64,000 nucleotides of DNA from NCBI GenBank assembly GCA_029319145.1, contig CP119753.1, forward strand, positions 496,001 through 560,000, written 5' to 3'. The translations under genes were made by a program, and so were the position numbers. Positions 44,434-52,316 of this stretch are shown one piece after another. The notes beneath the pieces are model-generated. The model had not been told where the DNA came from and made no database searches. It worked only from the letters and a program-made list of their open reading frames with translations. Source of the stretch: Microbacter sp. GSS18 (GTDB taxonomy: Bacteria; Actinomycetota; Actinomycetes; Actinomycetales; Microbacteriaceae). Numbering within the stretch: position 1 is the first letter of the stretch; each line of letters begins with the position of its first letter.

Positions 44434-44457
44434 CGTGCGGTGTGCCCGCGCAGGGCG

Positions 44458-45369
44458 TCAGCGGACCGCGAGCACCATCTGCCCGCCCGTGAACGACACG
44501 TCGCCGCGCAGCGTCCACCGGGTCGTCCGGTACGTGAACGCGTCGGTGCCGCCCGCCCGCGAGGGCCCGGTGACGGTCGCCACCAGCACGCCGTCCGGCG
44601 CCGTGAACGACTCCGCGTCCTCGGACAGCTCCAGAGCCGGATACTCTTCGATGCGGAACGCCACGCGCTCGAGGCTCTCGAGGTCGGCGGCCCACGGGAT
44701 GCGGATGCCGCAGTGCTCCGGAACCGCGTCGGTCGTCGACGCGCACGCGTCCGCGTACGCGTCGAGCTGCCGCTGCGCGATCGTCGTGGCGTCATCGAGC
44801 ACGGACGCCTCGACGGCGGCCGGCGCATCCCGCCCGGGGACGACCGCGACCGTGGCGTCGCCGCCGAGGATGTCGGCGGGGGCCGCGGCGACGGGGTAGA
44901 CGGCCGGCAGCAGCGGATGCGCTTCACCGGCCGTCATCGTCACCCCGCCGACGAGGACGGTGTCGCCGAGCGTCGTCGTCGCGGTCACGGTTCCCAGGGC
45001 ATCCGCCGAGAGGACCCATCCGCCGGGGGAGTCCACGAGCGAGATCGTCGCGACGCGGTCGTCGCCGCCGAGCTCGAACGCGATGTCGGCCGAGGCGGTG
45101 CCCCCCGATTCGCTGACCTCCTGCACACGCGGCGACGCGATGCGGGCGTCCGCGGCGTCGAAGGCCGCGGCGAGGTCCTCCGCATCCGCGGGCGGGTCGT
45201 CGATCAGCGCGAGGGCCGCCTGCCCGTCTCCCTCCTCCAGCGCCGCGAGGTACGCCTCGGCCGCATCCGCGGGTCCCGCCGGCCGCAGGAGCGCCCACGC
45301 CGCCACGCCGGCGGCGGCGAGGACGGCCGCCGACCCGACCGAGATCCCGATGATGGTCGCGCGCTTCAC
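44458..45369 (-). CDS. Membrane-anchored extracytoplasmic protein, unknown function
   Basis: 303 residues from GTG 45369, start supported by a TAGCGT -10 6 bases upstream. One N-terminal TM segment (about 5-27), then an NTF2-like/DUF4878-type fold (DAAEAYLAALEEGDGQAALALID) and a second domain with two Cys (about 209 and 220) likely disulfide-bonded. No enzyme motif. It lies between the two HTH_42 genes on the minus strand. Confidence 0.65.
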   Translation of the reverse strand: MKRATIIGISVGSAAVLAAAGVAAWALLRPAGPADAAEAYLAALEEGDGQAALALIDDPPADAEDLAAAFDAADARIASPRVQEVSESGGTASADIAFELGGDDRVATISLVDSPGGWVLSADALGTVTATTTLGDTVLVGGVTMTAGEAHPLLPAVYPVAAAPADILGGDATVAVVPGRDAPAAVEASVLDDATTIAQRQLDAYADACASTTDAVPEHCGIRIPWAADLESLERVAFRIEEYPALELSEDAESFTAPDGVLVATVTGPSRAGGTDAFTYRTTRWTLRGDVSFTGGQMVLAVR

Positions 45370-45375
45370 CGGACC

Positions 45376-45381
45376 ACGCTA
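45376..45381 (-). promoter_or_regulatory. Predicted -10 element (TAGCGT), leaderless start
   Basis: On the minus strand TAGCGT is followed by 6 bases and GTG 45369. It overlaps the last codons of the gene at 45379. Confidence 0.5.
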
Positions 45382-46656
45382 ACCCGTCGGCTCGTCGTCT
45401 TCGAGCGCGACGGGCTCGCGCGCCGAGGCCTCGTGCCGCTGCGCCTCGGGCAGGGCACGTGCGAGATCGTCGACGGCGTCGCCCCACCGCGACACCGAGA
45501 CGTGCTCCAGGCCCTGCCACGCCGCCGCGACCCGCAGCTCGCCGGCGATGCGCCCGGCGGCGTCGGCGGGCCGGCCGTGCTCCCACCATGCCGATTGGAC
45601 GAGCAGCGTCGAGCGCGCACGATCCGCCTTCAGGTCGATGCGCCCCACGACATCGTCGCCGACCAGGACCGGCAGCGAGTAGTAGCCGAACCGGCGCTTG
45701 GCGGCCGGCGTGTAGATCTCGATGCGGTAGTCGAAGTCGAAGAGACGCTGCGCGCGGTCGCGGAACCAGACCATCGGGTCGAAGGGCGTCAGCAGGGCCG
45801 TCGCATCCACCCGTCGCGGGACGACGGCGTCGCGGTGCAGCCACGCCCGCGCGGGGCGGCCGGCCGACGTCCAGCCGTCGACGGCCACGGGGTGCAGGAC
45901 CCCCGCGTCCTCGAGCTCGGAGACGGCGGTCATGACGGCGCGGCGGTCCTTGATGCGCCAGTAGTCGGCGAGATCCGATGCCGTCGCGACGCCGTAGGCG
46001 GCGGCGGCGCGGGCGACGAGTTCGCGGATCGCGTCCGCGCGGGGCACGGGGGCTGCGAGCACGTCGCGCGGGATCACGTCCTCGGCCAGCGCATACCGTC
46101 GCTCGAAGCCGCGGCGTCCCGCGATGGCGACGTCGCCGAACATCCACAGCAGCTCGAGGGCGTGCTTGACGACATCCCAATCCCACCACGGTCCGCGGCG
46201 GGCCTCCTTCGCGTCGTGCTCGATCTCGGCCGGGCGCAGCGGCCCCCGGTCGGCCAGCTCGTCGCGCACCCAGGCGACGATCTCGCGGTGGCGTCGGTAC
46301 CAGCCGTCCGGCTGCTCGGCGTACTTCGCGCGATTGTCGTCCATGCGGAACCGGAAGAGCGCCCAGTCGCGTGCCGGGATGAACGCCGCGACGTGCGCGA
46401 GGTACTCCACGTACGGCGCCCGCCGCGCGAACAGCAGACGATCCAGCGCCGCGGGGTCGTACGGCCCCAGCCTCGAGAACAGCGGCATGTAATGGCTGCG
46501 GGCGAACACGTTGACCGAGTCGATCTGCAGCGTGCCCATGCGCGCCAGCGCGCCGTTGAGCTGTCGTGTCCCGGGGGCGGCGGGCCGGGGGCGCGCGAAC
46601 CCCTGCGCGGCCAGGGCGACGGCTCGCGCCTGCTGCGCGCTCAGGCTGGATCTCAC
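45379..46656 (-). CDS. YcaQ-type DNA interstrand crosslink glycosylase family protein
   Basis: 425 residues from GTG 46656, start supported by a TAGGCT -10 7 bases upstream. Family features: LSAQQARAVALAAQGF, the catalytic QxD motif in MGTLQIDSVNVFARSHYMPLFSRLG, the winged-helix region DELADRGPLRPAEIEHD, and LLTPFDPMVWFRDRAQRLFDFDYRIEIYTPAAKRRFGYYSLPVLVGDDVVGRIDLKADR at the end. YcaQ/AlkZ enzymes remove alkylated bases and unhook interstrand crosslinks, so this is a likely DNA repair gene. Diverges from the AI-2E permease. Confidence 0.9.
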   Translation of the reverse strand: MRSSLSAQQARAVALAAQGFARPRPAAPGTRQLNGALARMGTLQIDSVNVFARSHYMPLFSRLGPYDPAALDRLLFARRAPYVEYLAHVAAFIPARDWALFRFRMDDNRAKYAEQPDGWYRRHREIVAWVRDELADRGPLRPAEIEHDAKEARRGPWWDWDVVKHALELLWMFGDVAIAGRRGFERRYALAEDVIPRDVLAAPVPRADAIRELVARAAAAYGVATASDLADYWRIKDRRAVMTAVSELEDAGVLHPVAVDGWTSAGRPARAWLHRDAVVPRRVDATALLTPFDPMVWFRDRAQRLFDFDYRIEIYTPAAKRRFGYYSLPVLVGDDVVGRIDLKADRARSTLLVQSAWWEHGRPADAAGRIAGELRVAAAWQGLEHVSVSRWGDAVDDLARALPEAQRHEASAREPVALEDDEPTG

Positions 46657-46663
46657 GGCCCCG

Positions 46664-46669
46664 AGCCTA
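46664..46669 (-). promoter_or_regulatory. Predicted -10 element (TAGGCT) of the YcaQ-type gene, leaderless start
   Basis: On the minus strand TAGGCT is followed by 7 bases and GTG 46656. Confidence 0.5.
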
Positions 46670-46724
46670 GCCAGGACGACCGACTACGCTCCCGCACCAT
46701 TCCCGCGGCGGTATGCGGCGCGCC

Positions 46725-46730
46725 TAGACT
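46725..46730 (+). promoter_or_regulatory. Predicted -10 element (TAGACT) of the AI-2E permease gene, leaderless start
   Basis: TAGACT is followed by 6 bases and ATG 46737. Confidence 0.55.
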
Positions 46731-46736
46731 GGCGGG

Positions 46737-47936
46737 ATGAGCGGCTCGGAGGACAAGCCTCGCGGATCGTGGTTCGGCGCTCTCGCCGACCGCAGCCGCA
46801 TCGTCTCGTCCGAGATCGGCGAGACGATTCCGCGCGGGCTTCGCGTCGGGGCCGCCTACTCATGGCGGCTGCTGCTGATCGGCGCGGCCGTCGCCGTCGC
46901 CGTCTGGCTCGTCATCCAGCTGAAGCTGCTCGTGATCCCGCTGCTGGTGGCGATCCTCATCACGGCGCTGCTGTCGCCCGCCTTCGACTGGATGCTGCGT
47001 CATCGCATCCCGCGGTGGCTCGCCATCATCGTCTCGGTCGTCGGCACGCTGGCGATCGTGACCGGACTGCTGTGGCTGGCGGTGTGGCAGATCACGCAGC
47101 AATGGCAGTCGGTGCAGACCCGCACCGGGGATGCCATCGACGGGCTGCGTCAGTACCTCATCGACGGTCCGCTGCATCTGACGGCGGATCAGATCGACGG
47201 GCTGCTCGGCCAGGCGTGGACCTTCATGCAGCAGCAGGCCGAGCTGCTGTGGACGGGCGCGCTCGCGATCGGCACGACGATCGGCCACGTCGGCACGGGC
47301 GTGCTGCTGGCGCTGTTCATCCTGATCACGCTGCTGGCCGACGGCGCCGGCATCTGGCGCTGGACGACGAGGCTCTTCCCGCGGGCGGCCCGTCCCGCCG
47401 TGGACGGCGCGGCGCGCGCCGGATGGTGGACCGTCAAGAACTACGCCCGCACGCAGCTGCTCGTCGCCACGATCGACGCCATCGGCATCGGGCTCGGTGC
47501 GTTCCTGCTCGGTGTGCCGCTGGCGATCCCGATCGGCGTGCTGGTGTTCCTCGGCGCGTTCGTGCCCTTCATCGGCGCCATCGTGACCGGTGCCCTGGCG
47601 GTCTTCCTCGCACTCGTCTACAACGGTCCGTGGATCGCTTTCTGGATGCTCGTCGTCGTGCTCGCCGTCCAGCAGATCGAGGGCCACATCCTCCAGCCGC
47701 TGCTGATGGGCTCGGCCGTCAAGGTCCACCCGCTCGCGGTGGTGCTCGTGGTCGCCGGCGGCGCGCTCATCGCCGGGATCCCGGGGGCCCTGTTCGCCGT
47801 TCCCATCGCGGCCTTCGTCAACGTCGTCGGCGTCTATCTCGGCGAGCGCGCCTGGGAGACAGGCGCCCGCCCCGAACCGGAGGACCTCATATGGGCCACC
47901 GTCCCACGCTCCAGGAGAACCGCGCGTGACCGCTGA
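46737..47936 (+). CDS. AI-2E family transporter (PerM/TqsA-like)
   Basis: 399 residues. Seven to eight TM segments with the amphipathic middle region (QWQSVQTRTGDAIDGLRQYLIDG) and the family signatures VGVLVFLGAFVPFIGAIVTG-like and IEGHILQPLLMGSAVKVHPLAVVLVVAGG. Members include exporters of autoinducer-2 and Na+/H+ antiporters, so the substrate is open. The last 11 bases overlap the ilvA start, and ilvA's AGGAG site lies in this gene. Confidence 0.88.
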   Translation: MSGSEDKPRGSWFGALADRSRIVSSEIGETIPRGLRVGAAYSWRLLLIGAAVAVAVWLVIQLKLLVIPLLVAILITALLSPAFDWMLRHRIPRWLAIIVSVVGTLAIVTGLLWLAVWQITQQWQSVQTRTGDAIDGLRQYLIDGPLHLTADQIDGLLGQAWTFMQQQAELLWTGALAIGTTIGHVGTGVLLALFILITLLADGAGIWRWTTRLFPRAARPAVDGAARAGWWTVKNYARTQLLVATIDAIGIGLGAFLLGVPLAIPIGVLVFLGAFVPFIGAIVTGALAVFLALVYNGPWIAFWMLVVVLAVQQIEGHILQPLLMGSAVKVHPLAVVLVVAGGALIAGIPGALFAVPIAAFVNVVGVYLGERAWETGARPEPEDLIWATVPRSRRTARDR

Positions 47937-49182
47937 CCACTCCACCGTCCCCGCCCCGCCCGTGCCGGGACCGGCCGACTTCGACGACGCCGCCGCGGCT
48001 CTGTCCGGCCTCATTCTCCGCACGCCCCTCGAGGAGTCGCGCAGCCTCGAGGACGTGCTCGGCGTGCCGGTCCACCTCAAGCTCGAGAACCTCCAGCGGA
48101 CGGGCTCCTTCAAGATCCGCGGCGCCACGTATCGTCTGTCGCGGCTGACGCCCGAGGAGCGCCAGCGCGGAGTCGTGGCGGCATCGGCGGGCAATCACGC
48201 GCAGGGCGTGGCCCTGGCGGCCAAGGCGCTGGGCATCCCTGCCACCATCTTCATGCCGCTGGGCGTGCCCGTGCCCAAGCTCCTGGCCACGCGGGGCTAC
48301 GGCGCCGACGTCGTGCTCGAGGGCGCGACCGTCGAGACTCCGCTGCGGCTCGCAGCGGAGTTCGCCGAGCGCACCGGAGCGGTGTTCATCCACCCGTTCG
48401 ACCACCCCGACGTCATCGCGGGACAGGGAACCCTCGGGCTCGAACTGATGGACGACCTCCCCGACCTCGAGACGCTCGTGCTCGGGATCGGCGGCGGCGG
48501 CCTGCTCGCGGGCGTCGCGGCGGCGGCGAAGGCCCGGGCGGCCCAGCGCGGCCGCACCCTGCGGGTCATCGGCGTCCAGGCCGAGAACTCCGCTCCCTAC
48601 CCCGAGTCGCTGCGGGCGGGGCATCCGGTCGAGATCGAGACGTCGCCGACGATCGCCGACGGCATCGCCGTGGCACGCCCCGGAGACCTGCCGTTCCGCA
48701 TGATCAGCGAGCTCGTCGACGACGTGGTCACGGTCACCGACGACGACATCGCGCGCGCACTCCTGATGCTGCTGGAGCGCGCCAAGCAGGTCGTGGAGCC
48801 CGCGGGAGCCGTGGGCGTGGCCGCGATCCTGGCGGGCAAGGTGACGGCGGCGGGCCCCACGGCCGCCGTGCTGTCGGGCGGCAACATCGATCCGCTGCTG
48901 CTGCAGCGGGTCGTCGCGCACGGTCTGGCGGCGTCCGGCCGCTACATGACGCTGCAGATCCCGCTGCCCGATCGTCCGGGACAGCTCGCGCGCGTGTCCG
49001 AGCTGCTCGCTCTGGCGGGAGCCAACGTCATCGAGGTCCTCCACACCCGTCACGGGCAGGGGCTCCAGATCAGCGACGTGATCCTGCAGCTCAGTGTCGA
49101 GACGCGAGGCGAGGAGCACCGCGCGCACGTGATCTCGGTGCTCGAGAACGCCGGCTTCGTGCCGCGCGTGATGCCGGACTGA
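47926..49182 (+). CDS. ilvA: Threonine ammonia-lyase (threonine deaminase)
   Basis: 418 residues from GTG 47926. PLP lysine in RTGSFKIRGA, SAGNHAQG, glycine-rich GIGGGGLLAG for the phosphate, GGNIDPL. A C-terminal ACT-like regulatory domain (about 335-405: LPDRPGQLARVSELLALAGANVIEVLHTR) is present, so feedback control is likely. It makes 2-oxobutanoate for isoleucine. The AGGAG ribosome site lies inside the preceding gene. Confidence 0.93.
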   Translation: MTADHSTVPAPPVPGPADFDDAAAALSGLILRTPLEESRSLEDVLGVPVHLKLENLQRTGSFKIRGATYRLSRLTPEERQRGVVAASAGNHAQGVALAAKALGIPATIFMPLGVPVPKLLATRGYGADVVLEGATVETPLRLAAEFAERTGAVFIHPFDHPDVIAGQGTLGLELMDDLPDLETLVLGIGGGGLLAGVAAAAKARAAQRGRTLRVIGVQAENSAPYPESLRAGHPVEIETSPTIADGIAVARPGDLPFRMISELVDDVVTVTDDDIARALLMLLERAKQVVEPAGAVGVAAILAGKVTAAGPTAAVLSGGNIDPLLLQRVVAHGLAASGRYMTLQIPLPDRPGQLARVSELLALAGANVIEVLHTRHGQGLQISDVILQLSVETRGEEHRAHVISVLENAGFVPRVMPD

Positions 49183-49219
49183 GACCCCCCGGGCGCTGCG
49201 CGCGCCCGGGGCCGGTCTC
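49181..49219. terminator. Bidirectional terminator hairpin between ilvA and greA
   Basis: GAGACC (49181-49186) pairs with GGTCTC (49214-49219), and inside this CCCCGGGCGC pairs with GCGCCCGGGG around a 5-base loop. It overlaps the stop codons of both convergent genes. Confidence 0.75.
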
Positions 49220-49709
49220 ACTGGCCGTTGTAGGTCTCGACCTTGATGATCTCGACGGCGATGGAGCGTCCGTTGGGGGCCGTGTACGAGGTCTTGTCGC
49301 CCTCCTTGAGGCCCATGATGGCCGAGCCCAGCGGGCTCGCCTCGCTGTAGACGTCGAGCTCGCTTCCGGCGGCGATCTCGCGGTTGCCCAGCAGGAAGAC
49401 CTCTTCGCCGCCGGCGATCGTGGCGGTCACGACGGTGCCGGACTCGACGGTGCCGGTGCTCTCGGGCGCGTCGCCCACGCTGGCGTTCTTCAGCAGCGCC
49501 TGCAGCGTGCGGATGCGCGCCTCCTGCTTGCCCTGCTCGTCCTTCGCGGCGTGGTAACCGCCGTTCTCCTTGAGGTCGCCCTCCTCGCGAGCCGCTTCGA
49601 TGCGCTTGGCGATCTCATCGCGCCCGGTCGTGGAGAGGTGCTCGAGCTCGGCCGCGAGCCGGTCGTAGGCATCCTGGGTGAGGAACGTCACCTGAGCGTC
49701 GTTGGACAC
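49218..49709 (-). CDS. greA: Transcription elongation factor GreA
   Basis: 163 residues from GTG 49709 with AAGGAG 9 bases upstream. N-terminal coiled coil: FLTQDAYDRLAAELEHL, then EIAKRIEAAREEGDLKENGGYHAAKDEQGKQEARIRTLQALL with the acidic tip that stimulates RNA cleavage by backtracked polymerase. C-terminal FKBP-like domain with SPLGSAIMGLKEGD and the last strands. Length is normal for the family. Confidence 0.97.
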   Translation of the reverse strand: MSNDAQVTFLTQDAYDRLAAELEHLSTTGRDEIAKRIEAAREEGDLKENGGYHAAKDEQGKQEARIRTLQALLKNASVGDAPESTGTVESGTVVTATIAGGEEVFLLGNREIAAGSELDVYSEASPLGSAIMGLKEGDKTSYTAPNGRSIAVEIIKVETYNGQ

Positions 49710-49763
49710 GTCTGACTCCTTCGGTTGCGGATGGGCCCAGGCGCGCAGCCGGGGCCCGGATAT

Positions 49764-49791
49764 CAAAACGCCCCGGCTCCCGCCAGGGCGT
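49764..49791 (-). terminator. Intrinsic terminator of the DUF4307 gene
   Basis: Read on the minus strand, a 10-bp stem (ACGCCCTGGC / GCCGGGGCGT, one G-U pair) with a GGGA tetraloop is followed by TTTTGATA. This is the best intrinsic terminator in the window and separates DUF4307 from greA. Confidence 0.85.
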
Positions 49792-49814
49792 CTCGTCAGG
49801 TCGTTGGCGATACC

Positions 49815-50207
49815 TTACGTCACCCAGCAGGAGTTGACCAAACCGGTCGTGGCGACGCCGGTGGTCGAGAGCACCTCGCGGAAGGCCCGGGCGGGGAGGT
49901 CGGATGCCGGGTACTCGACGACCTTCCACCCGACGATGCCGTGCTCGACGTCCTGCGCCTCGAGCGCGCAGGCGATGGAACGGCCGACCGGTCCCGAGAA
50001 CTGGAAGCTGACGGCGACGGAGTGCTCGTCGACGACCTCGAAGCCCGAGGTGTCGGCGTCGACGGCGTCGACGTTCGCCGTGAAGATCGACCACCCGACC
50101 GCTCCGAAGCCGACGACCGCGAGCACGATCACGGCGGCGACGATCCAGCGCGTCGCGCCCGGCCGGGTGCGGCCGTAGCGCTCATCGAGCATCTCGGGTG
50201 TCGTCAT
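49815..50207 (-). CDS. DUF4307 domain membrane protein
   Basis: 130 residues. N-terminus MTTPEMLDERYGRTRP, one TM segment (about 20-42), outer beta domain with GFEVVDEHSVAVSFQF and two Cys (ACALEAQD and NSCWVT) likely paired. Function unknown; the gene is usually upstream of greA in actinobacteria, as here. A TAATGT -10 (minus) overlaps the promoter of the divergent gene. Confidence 0.88.
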   Translation of the reverse strand: MTTPEMLDERYGRTRPGATRWIVAAVIVLAVVGFGAVGWSIFTANVDAVDADTSGFEVVDEHSVAVSFQFSGPVGRSIACALEAQDVEHGIVGWKVVEYPASDLPARAFREVLSTTGVATTGLVNSCWVT

Positions 50208-50223
50208 GCGGGGTCCGATCCGA

Positions 50224-50233
50224 ACATTAGGCT
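50224..50233. promoter_or_regulatory. Overlapping divergent -10 elements with an inverted repeat
   Basis: TAATGT (minus, 50224-50229) and TAGGCT (plus, 50228-50233) share two bases. TAGGCT also forms an inverted repeat with AGCCTA (50243-50248), spaced 9 bases. The two genes may be tuned together. Confidence 0.45.
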
Positions 50234-50299
50234 GGGAGCACCAGCCTACGCGCTGCCGCGCGCCGCCCCGGCGGGCGTGCGGCCCCGATCGAGGACACC

Positions 50300-50584
50300 A
50301 TGCACCTGCCCGCTTCCGCCGTCTCCGTCACCATGACACCCACGCCCGAGGTCGATCCCGATCTGGTGACGCCGGGCGTCTGGGGCTTCGCGATCATCGT
50401 CTTCATCGCCCTCGCGGTCATCCTTCTGATCTGGGACATGCTGCGCCGCATCCGGCGCGGGCGTGTGCGGGCCGAGATCGCCGAGGAGCTCGATGCCGAG
50501 GAGGCCGCGCGCGCCGAGGAGACCCCGCGCGACGGCGACGCCGCGGACGGGGCGGACCCGGAGGGATCGCAGGAGCGCGGCTGA
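50300..50584 (+). CDS. Small single-pass membrane protein, unknown function
   Basis: 94 residues from ATG 50300, which has a GAGGA site 7 bases upstream; ATG 50333 (MTPTPEVDPDL) is an alternative that matches what I recall of relatives. One TM segment (VWGFAIIVFIALAVILLIWDML, about residues 28-49) is followed by a basic patch and an acidic, Glu/Ala/Asp-rich tail. I do not recognise a named domain. Divergent from DUF4307. Confidence 0.65.
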   Translation: MHLPASAVSVTMTPTPEVDPDLVTPGVWGFAIIVFIALAVILLIWDMLRRIRRGRVRAEIAEELDAEEAARAEETPRDGDAADGADPEGSQERG

Positions 50585-50620
50585 CGCCCGACCCGGCCGG
50601 AACGGATCGCCGCCGCGCCC

Positions 50621-51349
50621 TCAGCCGCCGTGGTAGGCGGGATGGAGGGCGATCAGCAGGCACGCCGTCCAGTGGCACAGGAACGCCAGCACGGTGCACA
50701 CGTGGAAGATCTCGTGGAAGCCGAAGTGGCCCGGCCACGGGTTCGGGCGCTTGAGGGCGTAGACGACGGCTCCGGCGGTGTACAGCAGGCCGCCGACGAC
50801 CACGAGCACCATCATGGCGACGTTGGCCTCGAGGAGGTCGACGAGGTACATCACGGCCGCCCACCCGAGCACGAGGTAGAGCGCGACGTACAGCCACCGC
50901 GGGGCGTGGATCCAGAACACGCGGAAGAAGATCCCCAGGATCGCACCTCCCCACACGAGCGCCAGCAGGATGACCGACTTCTCGGTGGGCAGGGCGAGCA
51001 CCGCGATCGGCGTGTAGGTGCCGGCGATCAGCAGCAGGATGTTGGCGTGGTCGATGCGCTTGAGCACAGCCTTCGTCCGCGGGCCCCAATTGAAGCGGTG
51101 GTAGAGCGCCGAGTTGCCGAACAGCAGCAGGGACGTGGCCATGAAGATGGCCGACGCCGCCTTCGCCGGTCCGCCCTGTGCGAGGACGATCAGCACGACG
51201 CCGGCGGCGATGGCGACGGGGAAGGTCACCGCGTGGATCCAGCCGCGCCAGCTCGGCTTGATCTCGACGGCCGCGTCCGCGGCCGCGGCGTCCATCAGCG
51301 GCAGGACGGGGACCTCGGGGGCGGCGGGGAGGCCGCGGCGTCGACTCAT
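50621..51349 (-). CDS. Hemolysin III family protein (TrhA/PAQR-like)
   Basis: 242 residues, start supported by a TAGCCT -10 6 bases upstream. Seven TM segments with the conserved SALYHRFNWG, HANILLLIAGTYTPI and HEIFHVCTVLAFLCHW motifs, which carry the metal-binding His/Ser set of the PAQR/hemolysin III family. Role in bacteria is not settled (membrane fluidity or lipid homeostasis). It diverges from uppS. Confidence 0.9.
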   Translation of the reverse strand: MSRRRGLPAAPEVPVLPLMDAAAADAAVEIKPSWRGWIHAVTFPVAIAAGVVLIVLAQGGPAKAASAIFMATSLLLFGNSALYHRFNWGPRTKAVLKRIDHANILLLIAGTYTPIAVLALPTEKSVILLALVWGGAILGIFFRVFWIHAPRWLYVALYLVLGWAAVMYLVDLLEANVAMMVLVVVGGLLYTAGAVVYALKRPNPWPGHFGFHEIFHVCTVLAFLCHWTACLLIALHPAYHGG

Positions 51350-51355
51350 GGTCCC

Positions 51356-51361
51356 AGGCTA
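51356..51361 (-). promoter_or_regulatory. Predicted -10 element (TAGCCT) of the hemolysin III gene, leaderless start
   Basis: On the minus strand TAGCCT is followed by 6 bases and ATG 51349. Confidence 0.5.
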
Positions 51362-51450
51362 GGCCCTCCCGCATGCCGCGCGGCGCACATACTCGGTCGC
51401 ACAGAAAGTGACACTGAGTACCACATCGCACGAGGACCCGCGGTGAGGAG

Positions 51451-51456
51451 TACCGT
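51451..51456 (+). promoter_or_regulatory. Predicted -10 element (TACCGT) of uppS, leaderless start
   Basis: TACCGT is followed by 6 bases and GTG 51463; there is no ribosome site. Confidence 0.5.
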
Positions 51457-51462
51457 ACTCGT

Positions 51463-52248
51463 GTGTCGCACGCGTCATCGAAGGAGGGGAGAGGCCCTCT
51501 CTATCGCCTCTACATCGGCAGGCTCCGTCGCGAGCTCCGCTCCGTGGACGTGCCGCACCATGTCGCGATGATGATCGACGGCAACCGTCGCTGGGCGCGG
51601 CAGCTCGGCTATGACACCGCGGCGCACGGCCACCGCGCCGGTGCCGCCAAGATGCGGGAGTTCCTGCGGTGGTGCGACGAACTGGGCATCCCGGTCGTCT
51701 CGCTCTACCTGCTCTCCACCGACAACCTCACCAAGCGCGACTCGCGCGAACTGTCGGACCTGCTCGGCATCATCGCCGACCTCGCCGACGAGCTGTCGCG
51801 GGAACGGGACTGGCGCATCCAGCACGTCGGCCGCGCCGACCTGCTGCCCCCCGATCTCGCGGCGGTCCTGGCGGCCGCCGAGCAGCGCACGAGCGGCAAC
51901 ACCGGCCTCCACGTGAACCTCGCGGTGGCCTACGGGGGCCGCGGCGAGATCGTCGACGCCGTCCGCAGCATCATCGCCGAGCACGGCGGCGTGGGCGGCT
52001 CGCTCGAGGAGCTCGCCGAGAACCTCACGCCCGAGCAGATCGGGGAGCATCTCTACACCGGCGGACTGCCCGATCCCGACCTCGTGATCCGGACCTCCGG
52101 CGAACAGCGGCTGAGCGACTTCCTGCTGTGGCAGAGCGCGCATTCGGAGTTCTACTTCGTCGAGGCCCTGGGCCCGGATCTGCGCGAAGTGGACTTCCTG
52201 CGCGCGATCCGCGACTACGCCACGCGCGACCGCCGCTACGGCGGCTAG
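51463..52248 (+). CDS. uppS: Undecaprenyl (polyprenyl) diphosphate synthase, cis-type
   Basis: 261 residues from GTG 51463. HVAMMIDGNRRWA carries the catalytic Asp and the diphosphate-binding Asn/Arg; HRAGAAKMREFLRWC, and RTSGEQRLSDFLLWQSAHSEFYF at the C-terminus bind the second substrate. It elongates a prenyl diphosphate with IPP to make the lipid carrier for peptidoglycan synthesis. Chain length cannot be told from sequence. Confidence 0.95.
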   Translation: MSHASSKEGRGPLYRLYIGRLRRELRSVDVPHHVAMMIDGNRRWARQLGYDTAAHGHRAGAAKMREFLRWCDELGIPVVSLYLLSTDNLTKRDSRELSDLLGIIADLADELSRERDWRIQHVGRADLLPPDLAAVLAAAEQRTSGNTGLHVNLAVAYGGRGEIVDAVRSIIAEHGGVGGSLEELAENLTPEQIGEHLYTGGLPDPDLVIRTSGEQRLSDFLLWQSAHSEFYFVEALGPDLREVDFLRAIRDYATRDRRYGG

Positions 52249-52304
52249 CGGATCGGCGGGGCGAGCGGGCCGTTCGACCCCCTCGGGCAGTCGGCCCTGC
52301 GTGC

Positions 52305-52310
52305 CAGAAT
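52305..52310 (+). promoter_or_regulatory. Possible -10 element (CAGAAT), leaderless start
   Basis: CAGAAT is followed by 6 bases and GTG 52317 of the aminotransferase gene. The first base departs from the TAnnnT pattern. Confidence 0.35.
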
Positions 52311-52316
52311 GTGACC

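Noticed and set aside
49181..49219. Riboswitch or attenuator of ilvA
   Set aside because: It lies after the stop codon and between convergent genes, so it is a terminator.
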